This document shows positions 39,233-48,530 of a stretch of DNA of 64,000 nucleotides, one piece after another. This DNA comes from Rachycentron canadum (lineage: Eukaryota > Chordata > Actinopteri > Carangiformes > Rachycentridae): NCBI GenBank assembly GCA_038496675.1, contig CM076650.1, positions 6,753,841 through 6,817,840 of the forward strand, given 5' to 3'. The position numbers and the translations under genes are program-made. How positions within the stretch are numbered: the stretch's first letter is position 1; every line of letters begins with the position of its first letter. The notes under the pieces were generated by a model. It saw only the letters and a list, made by a program, of their open reading frames with translations. It was not told the DNA's origin and searched no databases.

Positions 39233-39238
39233 TTTATT
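39233..39238 (-). terminator. TNIP2: poly(A) signal AATAAA, probable TNIP2 3' end
   Basis: TTTATT on the plus strand, about 0.8 kb beyond the TNIP2 stop codon in minus-strand sense. This would make the 3'UTR about 40031 to 39215. Confidence 0.4.
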
Positions 39239-39451
39239 ACAAAAATAATGTGCCAGCTCGTAGAAAAAAACAAAAAACAAAACAATACACAGCACCAGAT
39301 GTCAAAAAATATGCATATTGTCAGTCTTTGGATAAACTGTTTCAAAAAGTGGATCAACATTTTTTCCAGTTTGATCCCAAAGGTTTACAAGAAAAAAAAA
39401 AATTTAAAGGCAACAAAACAATGCAATAAAACGATCTGCCTTTTCCAATTA

Positions 39452-39455
39452 TATG

Positions 39456-39488
<33 letters not shown>
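39452..39488. repeat. (AT)n tract
   Basis: Alternating AT with a short ATGT preface, in the presumed TNIP2 3'UTR. Confidence 0.9.
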
Positions 39489-39491
<3 letters not shown>

Positions 39492-39744
39492 AAAATAATA
39501 AATAATAATAGTTATATATTTTAAATCCATTTTAATATATAATTTACAGAGCAGAAATATGTTAAGTTCAATCAAAAACTAATAGCACCAAAATGATGAA
39601 CTAGATTTCTAAATCCAAAAATAAGCTTATGCATCGCGAATATTTGAATTGTACGATTCGTTTTTGGCTAAATGTCAAGAAAGTGCAACAGGTTTGTAAT
39701 TTGACACATTGAGGTATATGATTTTCAATATATTGCATTGACAT

Positions 39745-39896
39745 CCTCTTCCCCTCCACAATAATCTCCTGCATGGCCATAGGAGAAAACTCAGAACCTG
39801 ACACTTGACTATGCAGACTTCGAGAGGCCAACTCATTTCTCTTGCGACAGGTGAACTGTGGGTTGTACAGTTTTGCTTGCCTATATACAAACATCG
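39745..39896 (-). other. coding-like segment in the TNIP2 3' region, unidentified
   Basis: Minus strand, after a possible acceptor GTATATAG (AG at 39898-39897), a frame reads QAKLYNPQFTCRKRNELASR, then SLHSQVSGSEFSPMAMQEII and VEGKRMSMQ before composition turns AT-rich. Codon choice looks protein-coding, but no good donor is visible at its end (only GTCAAT and GTGTCA). It overlaps what should be the TNIP2 3'UTR. It could be an exon of the same unknown gene as 38805-39029, an alternative TNIP2 end, or chance. Confidence 0.25.
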
Positions 39897-40031
39897 TAAG
39901 TCAGTTGTTTAATTTGTAGTCAAATCTCTCCAAACTGGAAACTCCACTTTCTGCCGTGTAGTGCTGCTCATCAGTGTTCCATTTATGTCAGCAAAAAGAT
40001 AATTGTCTTTTTCAGAAGAGTGTTGTTCTGT

Positions 40032-42434
40032 TTATAGTTTGGCACACTCTTCACAATGTTTCAGGTACTCTGCAGTGTCCCTGTCGTTGAACTTGGCCTG
40101 GCATAGCGGGCACTGTAACTCTGACTGGCCTAGGCAGTGACTCCAGTCAGGGGTCGATGTAGCTGCTGCAGCTGCAGGCTGTTGCTGCACCTCAGCAGTG
40201 GTCCTCAGTAGGTGGTCCGGTTTGTCCTTCTGTCTGCTCGAGGAGATTCTGTGTCCTATGTGCATACGACACATGGGAACCACATCTCTGTTCTCTCTAC
40301 TGCTTCTCTCTCCCTGCTGAAAAACAAGAGAAACACATACACATACATTGTTAGGCTTGCACCATCCGCACAGAAGGGAATGTGTTAACTATAAGCGGAA
40401 GTAACCCCTTCTATGAAGGCAATCGTCCAGCTCATTGAAGGGCTGTTGTCTCACCTGTTTGTGTAGCTGCTCCTTTAATTGATGAATTTGCTCTTTCAGA
40501 TCTTGAATCTGGCCCTGTGCCCGCTCTCTGTCAGTTCGCTCTGACTTAAAGTCCTCTGTATAGATGAGGACCTGTGGAGGAAAAAGAAAACATTTTGTTT
40601 AAAACATCAGATGCTACTGGAGCTCCATACAGTCAAATCATACGTGTGCAGACAGATTTGGTGGAGAAGAAGACAGACTGAGACTATAAAACAGGACCAA
40701 CCTGCTGCTCCAGTGTCTGGATGCACTCTTGGTCTTGCCTTCTTATCTCCTCCATTTCTCTAACCAGCCTTGCACACTCACTCATCTTCTCCTGCAGTAA
40801 GCCATTGAGCCTGGAGATCTCCTGATGAAGCAACCCAGTGTTGACAGAACCCAGCCCAGCTATCAAGCCCTGCCCAGTGGTCTCCTTCAGCCTCTGACAT
40901 AAACCTCTGATATAGTCCTCCCTGCTAGAGTCATACTTCTGCCACTGAGAGTTTAAACCTTGTACCTGTAAAAAAACAAGAACAAATATTAAGACCATCT
41001 AATAATGTGCTATGTTCAAATATACTCTTGAATATACAATTCAATTTAAACATATTAGTATTGGATTTAGGTGTAATTGAAATATATTTTTTTAACAGAA
41101 AAACACCACTTCCTAGTTAAAGACTTACATATGCCACTCGCTGCTCTAGCTGTTTATTCTCTTCCTGAAGTTGGCGGATTTGAACATTAACACCAGTCAT
41201 GTCAGAGGACTCTGCTGTCTGTGGAAAATGGTGACAGTAGTTATAGCTGGGACCCCACAAGAAAAGTACGAACATCAGATTTTTAAAAGGAAACCCGGGG
41301 ATCAGTCGTAGTGCTTTGAGCACAGGCTACAGTGTAAGGAGTGAATAAAGACGTCAGTCGCCCAATGAAGCCCAAAGTATATAACGCATCCAACAACGCC
41401 GAGGCATCACACACCTCCTTAGGCTTTTGCAGTCCGGCCATCTCCTCCATGTCACCTCTTGTCTTCCCTCTCTCTAGCCTCGACAGCAGTTCCTGGCACA
41501 CCTTGACGGTCGTACCAAGCTGGCTGCGCAGCTGGTCAGCCTCTTCGGCCAGGGAGGTGCAGAGGACGGCTCTGGTTGCCTCGGCCCGCTCCTTCTCCTC
41601 CAGGGCTGAACGCAGCCTCTGGATCTCCTGGTCCTTCACGTGGTCTGGCTGACACCTGACACTCTCCAGCTCTAGCTCCTTCTCTCTGAGCTGCACACTC
41701 AGCCTCTGGATCTCCTGGGAGAAGACAGGGTGATGAGCTGCATGAGCACATCGCTTTGCAACGTACGAGCCTTTTAAAGCATTTATTAAAGATGCAATAC
41801 AACCAAAATGGATTATTCTAATTATTGCTACTGATAAGAGTTAAGTCTGATTTTCAAATCAAATGCATTTGCTTTACTGCAGATGTCACTAAAAAAATGC
41901 TCAATGAAATAAAAAAATAATAAAAACATGAACCTGCATTGCAAAACAGTAAATCAAGCAGGGTGATAAAACACAATGTTAAACTCTAGACTTGGGGGTG
42001 AGGGTGAGGGTGGGGGTGTAAAGGGCTGGTTTGTTGCTCCTGGTCTTATGTGAGATGCCACTACACAAGATCTGCGCCACTATTTGAACTCCAGCGTCCA
42101 CAAACACACTCTTTACCTCTTCTTGTTGAGATGCCTTGAACTCCATGTCGTTCTTCTTCTGTTTAAGTTTGCATATTTCTTTACACAAGCTCTCCAGCAA
42201 AGACTTGGACGGGCTTATGACCACAGACTCCTTATCTCCCATCGTCATGTAGATCCTCTCATATCTCCCCAGCCTCACTTTCAAATCTGCAATGATGTTG
42301 TCCTTTACATTGATCTGTTTGTTCAGGAGGTCGATTTCCTGCTGAGTCTCATGATAGAGAGTATTCAGCGTGCTGTAACTCCGGATTTTGTCCTTCAGCA
42401 CGTCGTTATCCGCGCTCACACTGAAGTTATCCAT
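40032..42434 (-). CDS. TNIP2: TNFAIP3-interacting protein 2 (ABIN-2), 457 aa, 6 exons
   Basis: Cytoplasmic ubiquitin-binding adaptor that partners A20 (TNFAIP3), binds NF-kappaB1 p105 and TPL2, and restrains NF-kappaB activation. Exons: 42117-42434, 41415-41714, 41129-41218, 40702-40965, 40455-40571, 40032-40316; all are phase 0 and sum to 457 residues (human recalled as 429). The start MDNFSVSADNDVLKDKIRSY opens a long coiled coil (about 1-200). ABIN homology domain 1 is about 225-260 (VQGLNSQWQKYDSSREDYIR). The ubiquitin-binding UBAN/AHD2 core is about 325-350 (VLIYTEDFKSERTDRERAQG), with the DFxxERxxRE signature intact. The C-terminal C2HC zinc finger uses Cys432, Cys435, His450 and Cys454. 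A Gln/Ala-rich linker precedes it. The last exon has tandem CAGCAG acceptors. Candidate NF-kappaB sites lie about 175 bp upstream of the start. Confidence 0.94.
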
Positions 42435-42457
42435 TGTAGGTTTGGTAGATTTGAGTT

Positions 42458-42488
<31 letters not shown>

Positions 42489-42603
42489 CACCTCCTAATA
42501 ATCCAACATTTGACACCCCCTGCTCTTTGCCCTGAGTCTTTTTAAGAAATGGAGCGAGGAAGACGATTGTCGGAGATTTGTCGAGAATATTATAACAGTC
42601 TGG

Positions 42604-42626
42604 GGGGATTTCCTAGGGAACTTCCC
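42604..42626. promoter_or_regulatory. TNIP2: paired NF-kappaB-like sites upstream of TNIP2
   Basis: GGGGATTTCC at 42604-42613 fits the kappaB consensus GGGRNWYYCC exactly. GGGAACTTCCC at 42616-42626 is a near-palindromic kappaB-type half-site pair 12 bp further on (same helical face spacing). They lie about 170-190 bp upstream of the TNIP2 ATG. That an NF-kappaB inhibitor gene is itself NF-kappaB-responsive would be a sensible feedback, but occupancy is inferred. Confidence 0.5.
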
Positions 42627-43027
42627 CGCGTACTTTTTTGAGCTTCGTCAAACTGAGCCCTGTCTGCTCTCAAAGATTCACCGTTCACCGTCATTGGGAG
42701 GTAAAACGGTTTTACAGCCCGCTGGCACACACACAGTAAAGCATACACAGAAACGCAAACATTAACTGTAGGCTAAAGTTTTAAGCTAGCTTTCGCCAAC
42801 GGCTGGAAAAGTCATTCCGCGTGCTGCGTTCACAACCACTGTAAATTTCGACCTCTCGGGGCGAGCGGCTCCAGCAGCGGTAGCAAAAGTCGTTTTACTT
42901 TTAGTTTCATAAATTAACCCCTGGTGGTGGTGGCGGGGAAATAAAATGAAATAACATCGAAGTGTACCTCTCACCTAAACGTTGTCATCATGGGCTTCAA
43001 GAAAAAAAGTAGCGACAAACGGACATG

Positions 43028-43088
43028 TAGAAAATAACGTCCCCTACACAGTCTTTTGTAATCAGTACAATTCAAAGGCATTAAATTT
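43028..43088. repeat. 61-bp direct repeat, copy 1
   Basis: Begins TAGAAAATAACGTCCCC and ends GGCATTAAATTT. It matches 43665-43725 over its full length with seven substitutions and no gaps (about 88 percent). Neither flank is shared. Confidence 0.9.
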
Positions 43089-43664
43089 CCCAGCGGTAGT
43101 TTACAAGGTTTCCACGCATCCCACCCCCTAAACGTCACATCTGGTCTCTTCAATTGTCACAGCAAATTCCCCATATAACCTACATAACCTACGCCAGCCA
43201 TTGTTTCAGGGTTGTTCGTCTTCGGGCCGGTGATTGTGTTTTTTCCCGTAGTTTGTGAATGCAACATGGCAGCAGGTTCCTCATACGTATATAAGCAAAA
43301 AGTGTGTGATTGTGTTTTAGCGACTCAGACCATTATATGATTCATACTGTAAATTATGACCGCGCGCTGAGTGGCTCTTAATGATCCTCTGGGTATTTCT
43401 GTTTACTGAAATTTTGGAATATCTGTTGCTCTAATAAAGTATAAATAGACTGCAATATTACTGGAAAACTTGGTTCCCATATTACTTCATAATTACACAA
43501 ATAATACAATATCCAGCATTCAGCATTTTTGCAATATGCCTATGATGTTATACTGTATAGTGACTGTGATCATTCAATGGTCTAAACATCGCTTCTCCTG
43601 TAAGATGTTACAGACTAATCAGAGTTCAATTAAGAATAATTACATTTTTTTTTAACTTGCAAAG

Positions 43665-43725
43665 TAGAAAATAACATCCCCCACACAGTATTGTTCAATC
43701 AGTACAATTCAATGGCATTAAATTT
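43665..43725. repeat. 61-bp direct repeat, copy 2
   Basis: Begins TAGAAAATAACATCCCC and ends GGCATTAAATTT; the partner is 43028-43088, 637 bp away in the same orientation. Origin not recognised. Confidence 0.9.
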
Positions 43726-44024
43726 GTCAAAAATGAACCCAGAAGTGACCAAAGTGATGTCTTCAAATGTTGTCTTTGTTAAACCGAGAGTCAAAAGTGA
43801 CTGGAGTGTAATGCAGAAGTATAAATTGACAGAAAAATGCTGATACTTACAGTATTTTAAGTATTTAATTTACTTGAGTAAATGTATTTTGTTTCATTTT
43901 ATGACTGTACTCCAGTCCTTGACTTTGCTTTGACTTCAGGATATACATAAGTTACATATGCAAGACATTTAACACAATATACAGTAAGGTGAGGGTCTAA
44001 GGGCAGAGGATGTTGTTATGATGC

Positions 44025-44096
44025 TATGTAAAGCCCTTTGAGACAAACTGTTTGTAAAAAATGGGCTATACAAATAAAATTGCCTTGCCTTGTCTA
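44025..44096 (+). mobile_element. retroposon 3' tail (SINE or L2/CR1-like LINE), fragment
   Basis: Contains AAAGCCCTTTGAGACAAACT, then GGGCTATACAAATAAAATTG and a short tandem TTGCC tail. This matches, by memory, the 3' end of retroposons very common in teleosts, whose tails are short microsatellite repeats rather than poly(A). Only the 3' end is clear; the body is not traceable upstream. Confidence 0.5.
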
Positions 44097-45224
44097 ATGC
44101 CCTTGTTAATATTTAAGCTACATTGGAAAACTCTTGTTGGATTGGACCCTGTAATACAGCAACATTGTACTTTTGAGCCTTGTCAGAAGTAAGGCTTCAT
44201 AAATTTTACTGGCCAGTGGGGAGTCCCAGGTATTGGTCACACACAATAAACATGAAAGCTGTAGGAATCACATGGTAGTCATGTGACAGTTGACAGGACT
44301 CCATGCATCGAGGTGTGAAGTGGTACTGAAACCATGTATGTCAAATAGGTGTGTAAATGTCACTCATACCTCAAACATTTTTGGCTACCAGCAACTGACC
44401 ACCTTCATTTCCATCTTAAAGACGCCAGAGAGGCGCCTGAAGGTGGTGTTCTTTCCACATGGGACACTACATAAATCTAGTAGATTACACCTTCACACCA
44501 TGATTCATGTGATACCCTCAGCAGCCAATGGGTGATTTACTTAGAGAGCTGAAAATGTCTGGGACTCCCCACCAATCGGCAGAGCTGTTAAATAAATAAT
44601 GTATGCTAATTCTACTTCTACAGTCCAGCAGATTGATTCATTTTTGTCAGCTAGGTAGCACAATACTAAGAAGTACAAAGACCTATTATGAAAACATCTC
44701 TCAGTGCATGGCCCAAGTTGTACATCATAGTGCTGAAACAATGCTGAAATATCAGACTTCTTCCAAGTTCTCAAATGTCAGAATTTTCTGCGTTTCTGTT
44801 TTATATCCTTATGAATGTTGTATGTTCGAGATTTACAGTGTCGGTCACACAAAAAAATAATTTGAAGACGTCACCTTTGGGTCTTTTCTTCTTTTTTGGC
44901 ATTGGGTGGATTATGTGAAGTGCACTTGTCTTCAAAAGCACGAAACAAGGAGTAAACTTAGGAGCAAGGGCAATATGTGAAATATTTTAAAAAGTACAAA
45001 AACAGGACTGGGATTTCCAACTGAAATCAAAATGGATATCAAGAGCAAAATAGGTGTGACACATTTTTCACAATGGCATGTTCAAAATGTTTTTTTTTTT
45101 TTTCTCAATTGTTATCAGCAAGTGTTACCATTGATTTCCACTAGATGATGCTGCTGAATCAATAATATATTCTGTAGGTGTATCTTCCCCCATTACTGTG
45201 GCCATTAGGATTATTTTTAAACTC

Positions 45225-45961
45225 TTTATTCGTTAGAATATTGGTTTCCTGCTGATAATCAAATGTCAACTTGCCCTCAAAATGTCAGGTTTTGTTATTT
45301 TTGGAACACAACACACAGTTTATGAGTAATTTCAAAACATGTTGTTGGAAGCTTTTAATAGCTGGAAACTTTATACAAGAATAAAAGATAGTATTTGATA
45401 TTTACACAGTAACACTTTCAAGAAAATACTTTACATTGCACACATACACCACAACACCACATGGTTATTTGTGTTTACCAAATTACTGATCATCAAAACA
45501 ACACTGTCAACCATTACGCAGATATTTATCACTAATACCAAAAACACAACTTGTGTAACCCATAAAGCAACAGGGCAAAGATGCAAACCAAATCTTTACA
45601 TACAAGTTTAAATGAAAGTCTGGAGTAGAAAAATATTTGATCATACTGTGGTAGAAAAGTATGCAGTGGCTCAAGTACAAAAGTTTTACCAAGAATAATA
45701 AAATGTTGAAGAGGAAGAGAATATAGCCAGCTATCTCTCATTTTTGCTTGAGAAAACGGTAGAAATACAAAAACACAAACATTATTTTGTCTTTGAACAT
45801 CACACTACGCACATGGGGATCACAGCTTCACTTGGTATGAACCACACAAAATGACTCCATCTTTGTAACTGTGGTAAATAGAACTGGGGGAGAAAAAAAG
45901 TGTTGAGACTTTACTTTAAAGACTTTTACTGCCTCTTCATATCCTACCAGAGCTCTTTATT
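45225..45961 (-). terminator. SFRP2: candidate SFRP2 poly(A) signals
   Basis: Two minus-strand AATAAA hexamers are seen as TTTATT at 45956-45961 and 45225-45230, about 0.86 and 1.59 kb past the stop codon. Either could end the SFRP2 transcript. The sequence between holds no gene. Confidence 0.35.
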
Positions 45962-46815
45962 TAGTCCTGTCTCAAGAAGTCAAGGCCTTTGATTCTTATG
46001 TCAGATCATTTTCTATAGTTTTGAGAAGAGAAGACTGAACCCTGCCACTAAATCATTGCTGCTGAGGATTTAACCGTTTGAGCAACAATCAAAGAAAAAG
46101 AGGAAGGAAAACTACCTTAAAGTAGGACAAACTCACACCATCTGCAGGATTTAACAGTAGGCCATATCTCCCAATGATTATTAGAGTCTGTATTTTCAAT
46201 GCTCAATTCAAAGCTGCTAGTTTTCACCCTAATCGTGTAATTGGTGACTCCTCTACACATGGGCATGAGTGCAATTCACTGCAATTATCGAGGTGACAGC
46301 AAAGGCAGCTCCCAGGGAAACACATCTGAATACTGGCCACTTGGGGGCAGTCAGTGCAAAACGAATGGGAGTGGATGGATGAAAGTCACAAAATCTTACA
46401 CTATGGTACCTTAAGGGACTTGTATTTTCTATATTTACTTACTATTGTGTCTACATGAGATACAGTTAATGTTTTAAGCAACCAAAGGTTGTCTTTTTAA
46501 GTATTGTGACCTTATTGATTAATGTAGTTTGAGTGTATTGGGGCATAGTGTGTTCCACAAACTGAAAAATAATTGCAGGCTGTTTTAACCAAGTAGCCCT
46601 ATATGTGTCCCACTAGTTTTTAAGATTCAGGACATTGTTAATGATAAACCAATGGGAAAAGACACATAAAGGGATGTGTCTTTGAAGGTCAGGGAAACAT
46701 CTAGAGAGTAATCTTTTACTGCAAACCAATCATGAAAATGTAAAAGGGGAAAGCTCAACTGAACTTTATCTTCAACTGTAACTCATGCAGTCCCCCCCCC
46801 CACCCATACACCTTT

Positions 46816-48364
46816 CTAACACTGCAGCTTGCGGATGCTGCGGGAAATCCTCTTAAACTCACGCTGGCCCTTCTGCCAGCGCTTCAGCGAGGTGATGACC
46901 AGATGGCCGTCCATCTTCTGGCCCATGACCAGGTAAGCAGCATTGATGTCGTTCATCTCCTCACAGATGCACTGCAGGCCGTCTTTCAGCCACAGCACCG
47001 TCTTCCTCAGGTCATGCTCCGTCACGCCGTTCAGCTTATAGATGGTCTTGCTCTTGGTCTCTGGCACTATCTTGGTGTCACCATTGATGTACGAAATCTC
47101 CTTGACTTTGATCTTCAGAGCTTAAAGTGTGCAGCAGAGAGAATAAGGATTTGGGAATGACACACAGATACTGAATGCAGATAATCCTTTTTGGCTTTTT
47201 TTGCATATGAAAGCCATGGATATTCACATATGGCACACATGGTGCTAAAACACCAGAGGAAATCTCATAATACACATTATTTCCTAGAACTTTCAGGTGA
47301 AATACAGCAGGTTTAGTTGTGAAATATTTGCCCATTGTTGCCTTTAATCTCCCGAAATGTCCCCTCATGGCCTCTTGGGGCCCCTGAGCTTCACTTTAGA
47401 GACTTACTGCTCTGATAAAATGAATAGCTGGACTTACCAAAGTCATTCTTACACAGATTGTCAACAATTTCGTTGTCATTTTCATCTGTTTCCTTGCAAG
47501 CATCGCACACTCTGGGCACTGCAACACACAAATCAGACACAATCAACAAATCAGTGATAACCAGTGATAAAAGCCTGTCAGACCAAACATGTTATGTACA
47601 TGTGGATATTACACAATCTGCCATAATTCAACAGGATTGTTATGAACTGCTCCAAATAGGATAATAGGAAATTATAGAAATGCAAAAGCAGATGTGACCA
47701 CAGTGGATTCAGGACAGGAGTGAATACACTGGATAAAAATCATGCGGTTCAAACATCGATGCATTATCTCTAATTAGTTATATACCACTAAGTAAATTTG
47801 CCATTTATGCGCAGGACCTGTGAATGATAAATGTGTTTCTACAGAGCCAAACAAAACCTCACCTTCTTTGGTGACTGGCACGAGGTTATCGATGCCTGCA
47901 GGTGGTATGCACAGGTCATTGTCTAGTGGGAAACGATCGCAATCCAACATCTTGGGCCACGGGAAGCCGAAGGCGGACATGACGGGCGCGCAGCCGTGTT
48001 TGACGCTCTCGCACAGTGACCTGCACGGCTGTATGGGCTCGTCCAGGTCGTCCAGACACACGGGAGCGAAAAGGGAGCAGAGGAACTTTCTCGTGTCGGG
48101 GTGGCATTGCTTCTGGACCAGCGGGATCCAAGACGAAGCTTGCTGCAGAACTTCATTCATGGTTTCGTGCCCGAGCAGGTTCGGGAGGCGCATCTCCGTG
48201 TACTCTATGTCGTGACACAGCAGGAGGTTTGCAGGAATTGGCTTACAGTTATTCTTTTTGTAGAATAACTCGTGCTGGCCAAAGTTGTATAATCCATGGA
48301 TGGCCTCCGTGCAGGGCATCGCCACCACCCACAGCAGTGTCACTGTTGAAACGAGGGCTCGCAT
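46816..48364 (-). CDS. SFRP2: secreted frizzled-related protein 2 (295 aa, 3 exons)
   Basis: Extracellular Wnt modulator that binds Wnt ligands through a frizzled-type domain. Exons: 47863-48364, 47438-47518, 46816-47120. They join in phase to 295 residues, the length I recall for human SFRP2. The start ATG at 48364 was chosen over the in-frame ATG at 48427 because it begins a clean signal peptide (MRALVSTVTLLWVVAMPCTE). The frizzled cysteine-rich domain is about 33-155 with ten Cys (NNCKPIPANLLLCHDIEY, FLCSLFAPVC, DLCIPP). The netrin-like domain is about 165-295, with CDAC, CKND, LQCICEEMNDINA and the C-terminal RISRSIRKLQC providing six Cys. The three-exon structure is typical of SFRP1/2/5. 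The next gene upstream is beyond the window, leaving more than 15 kb of noncoding 5' flank, as expected for a developmental gene. Confidence 0.97.
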
Positions 48365-48511
48365 TTTGTTTGCGCGTAAAAGTGGTGAACTTTGAACACA
48401 GAAGCGCAATCGGGGGCTTTTGAGCATCAGTGAGCGTGGATGGAGTTTGTGTCAGTGACCAGCCCCTACTGTACCAAGAGGTTTTCTTCCAGGCGTGTCT
48501 GGGTGGAGTCT

Positions 48512-48530
48512 GTATATTGTGCGTAAAAGA
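48512..48530 (-). promoter_or_regulatory. SFRP2: possible SFRP2 TATA-like element
   Basis: Minus-strand AATATACA (48519-48512) and TTTTACGC just upstream lie about 150-165 bp before the ATG, in otherwise GC-rich sequence. Either could act as a TATA-like element, giving a 5'UTR near 120 nt. No direct evidence of a start site. Confidence 0.25.

Larger units (their letters stand above)
42435..46815. other. TNIP2 upstream region to the SFRP2 3' end
   Basis: The CpG-richer part at about 42540-43280 should contain the TNIP2 promoter. A poly(A)/AT run (42458-42488) sits just ahead of the start codon. From 43.3 to 46.8 kb the DNA is AT-rich, with a 61-bp direct repeat pair (43028, 43665), a retroposon-like tail (about 44030-44096) and the presumed SFRP2 3'UTR on the right. 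No further gene seen. An ATGGCAGCAG at 43266 on the plus strand looks YY1-like rather than a start. Confidence 0.5.

Noticed and set aside
43255..43330. Plus-strand ATGGCAGCAG start-like sequence (MAAGSSYVYK)
   Set aside because: Stops after 24 codons and resembles a YY1-type promoter element; CAG/GTTCCT is a poor donor.
48364..48427. Upstream in-frame ATG for SFRP2 at 48427
   Set aside because: Would put 21 residues ahead of a clean signal peptide; the 48364 start gives the family length of 295 residues.
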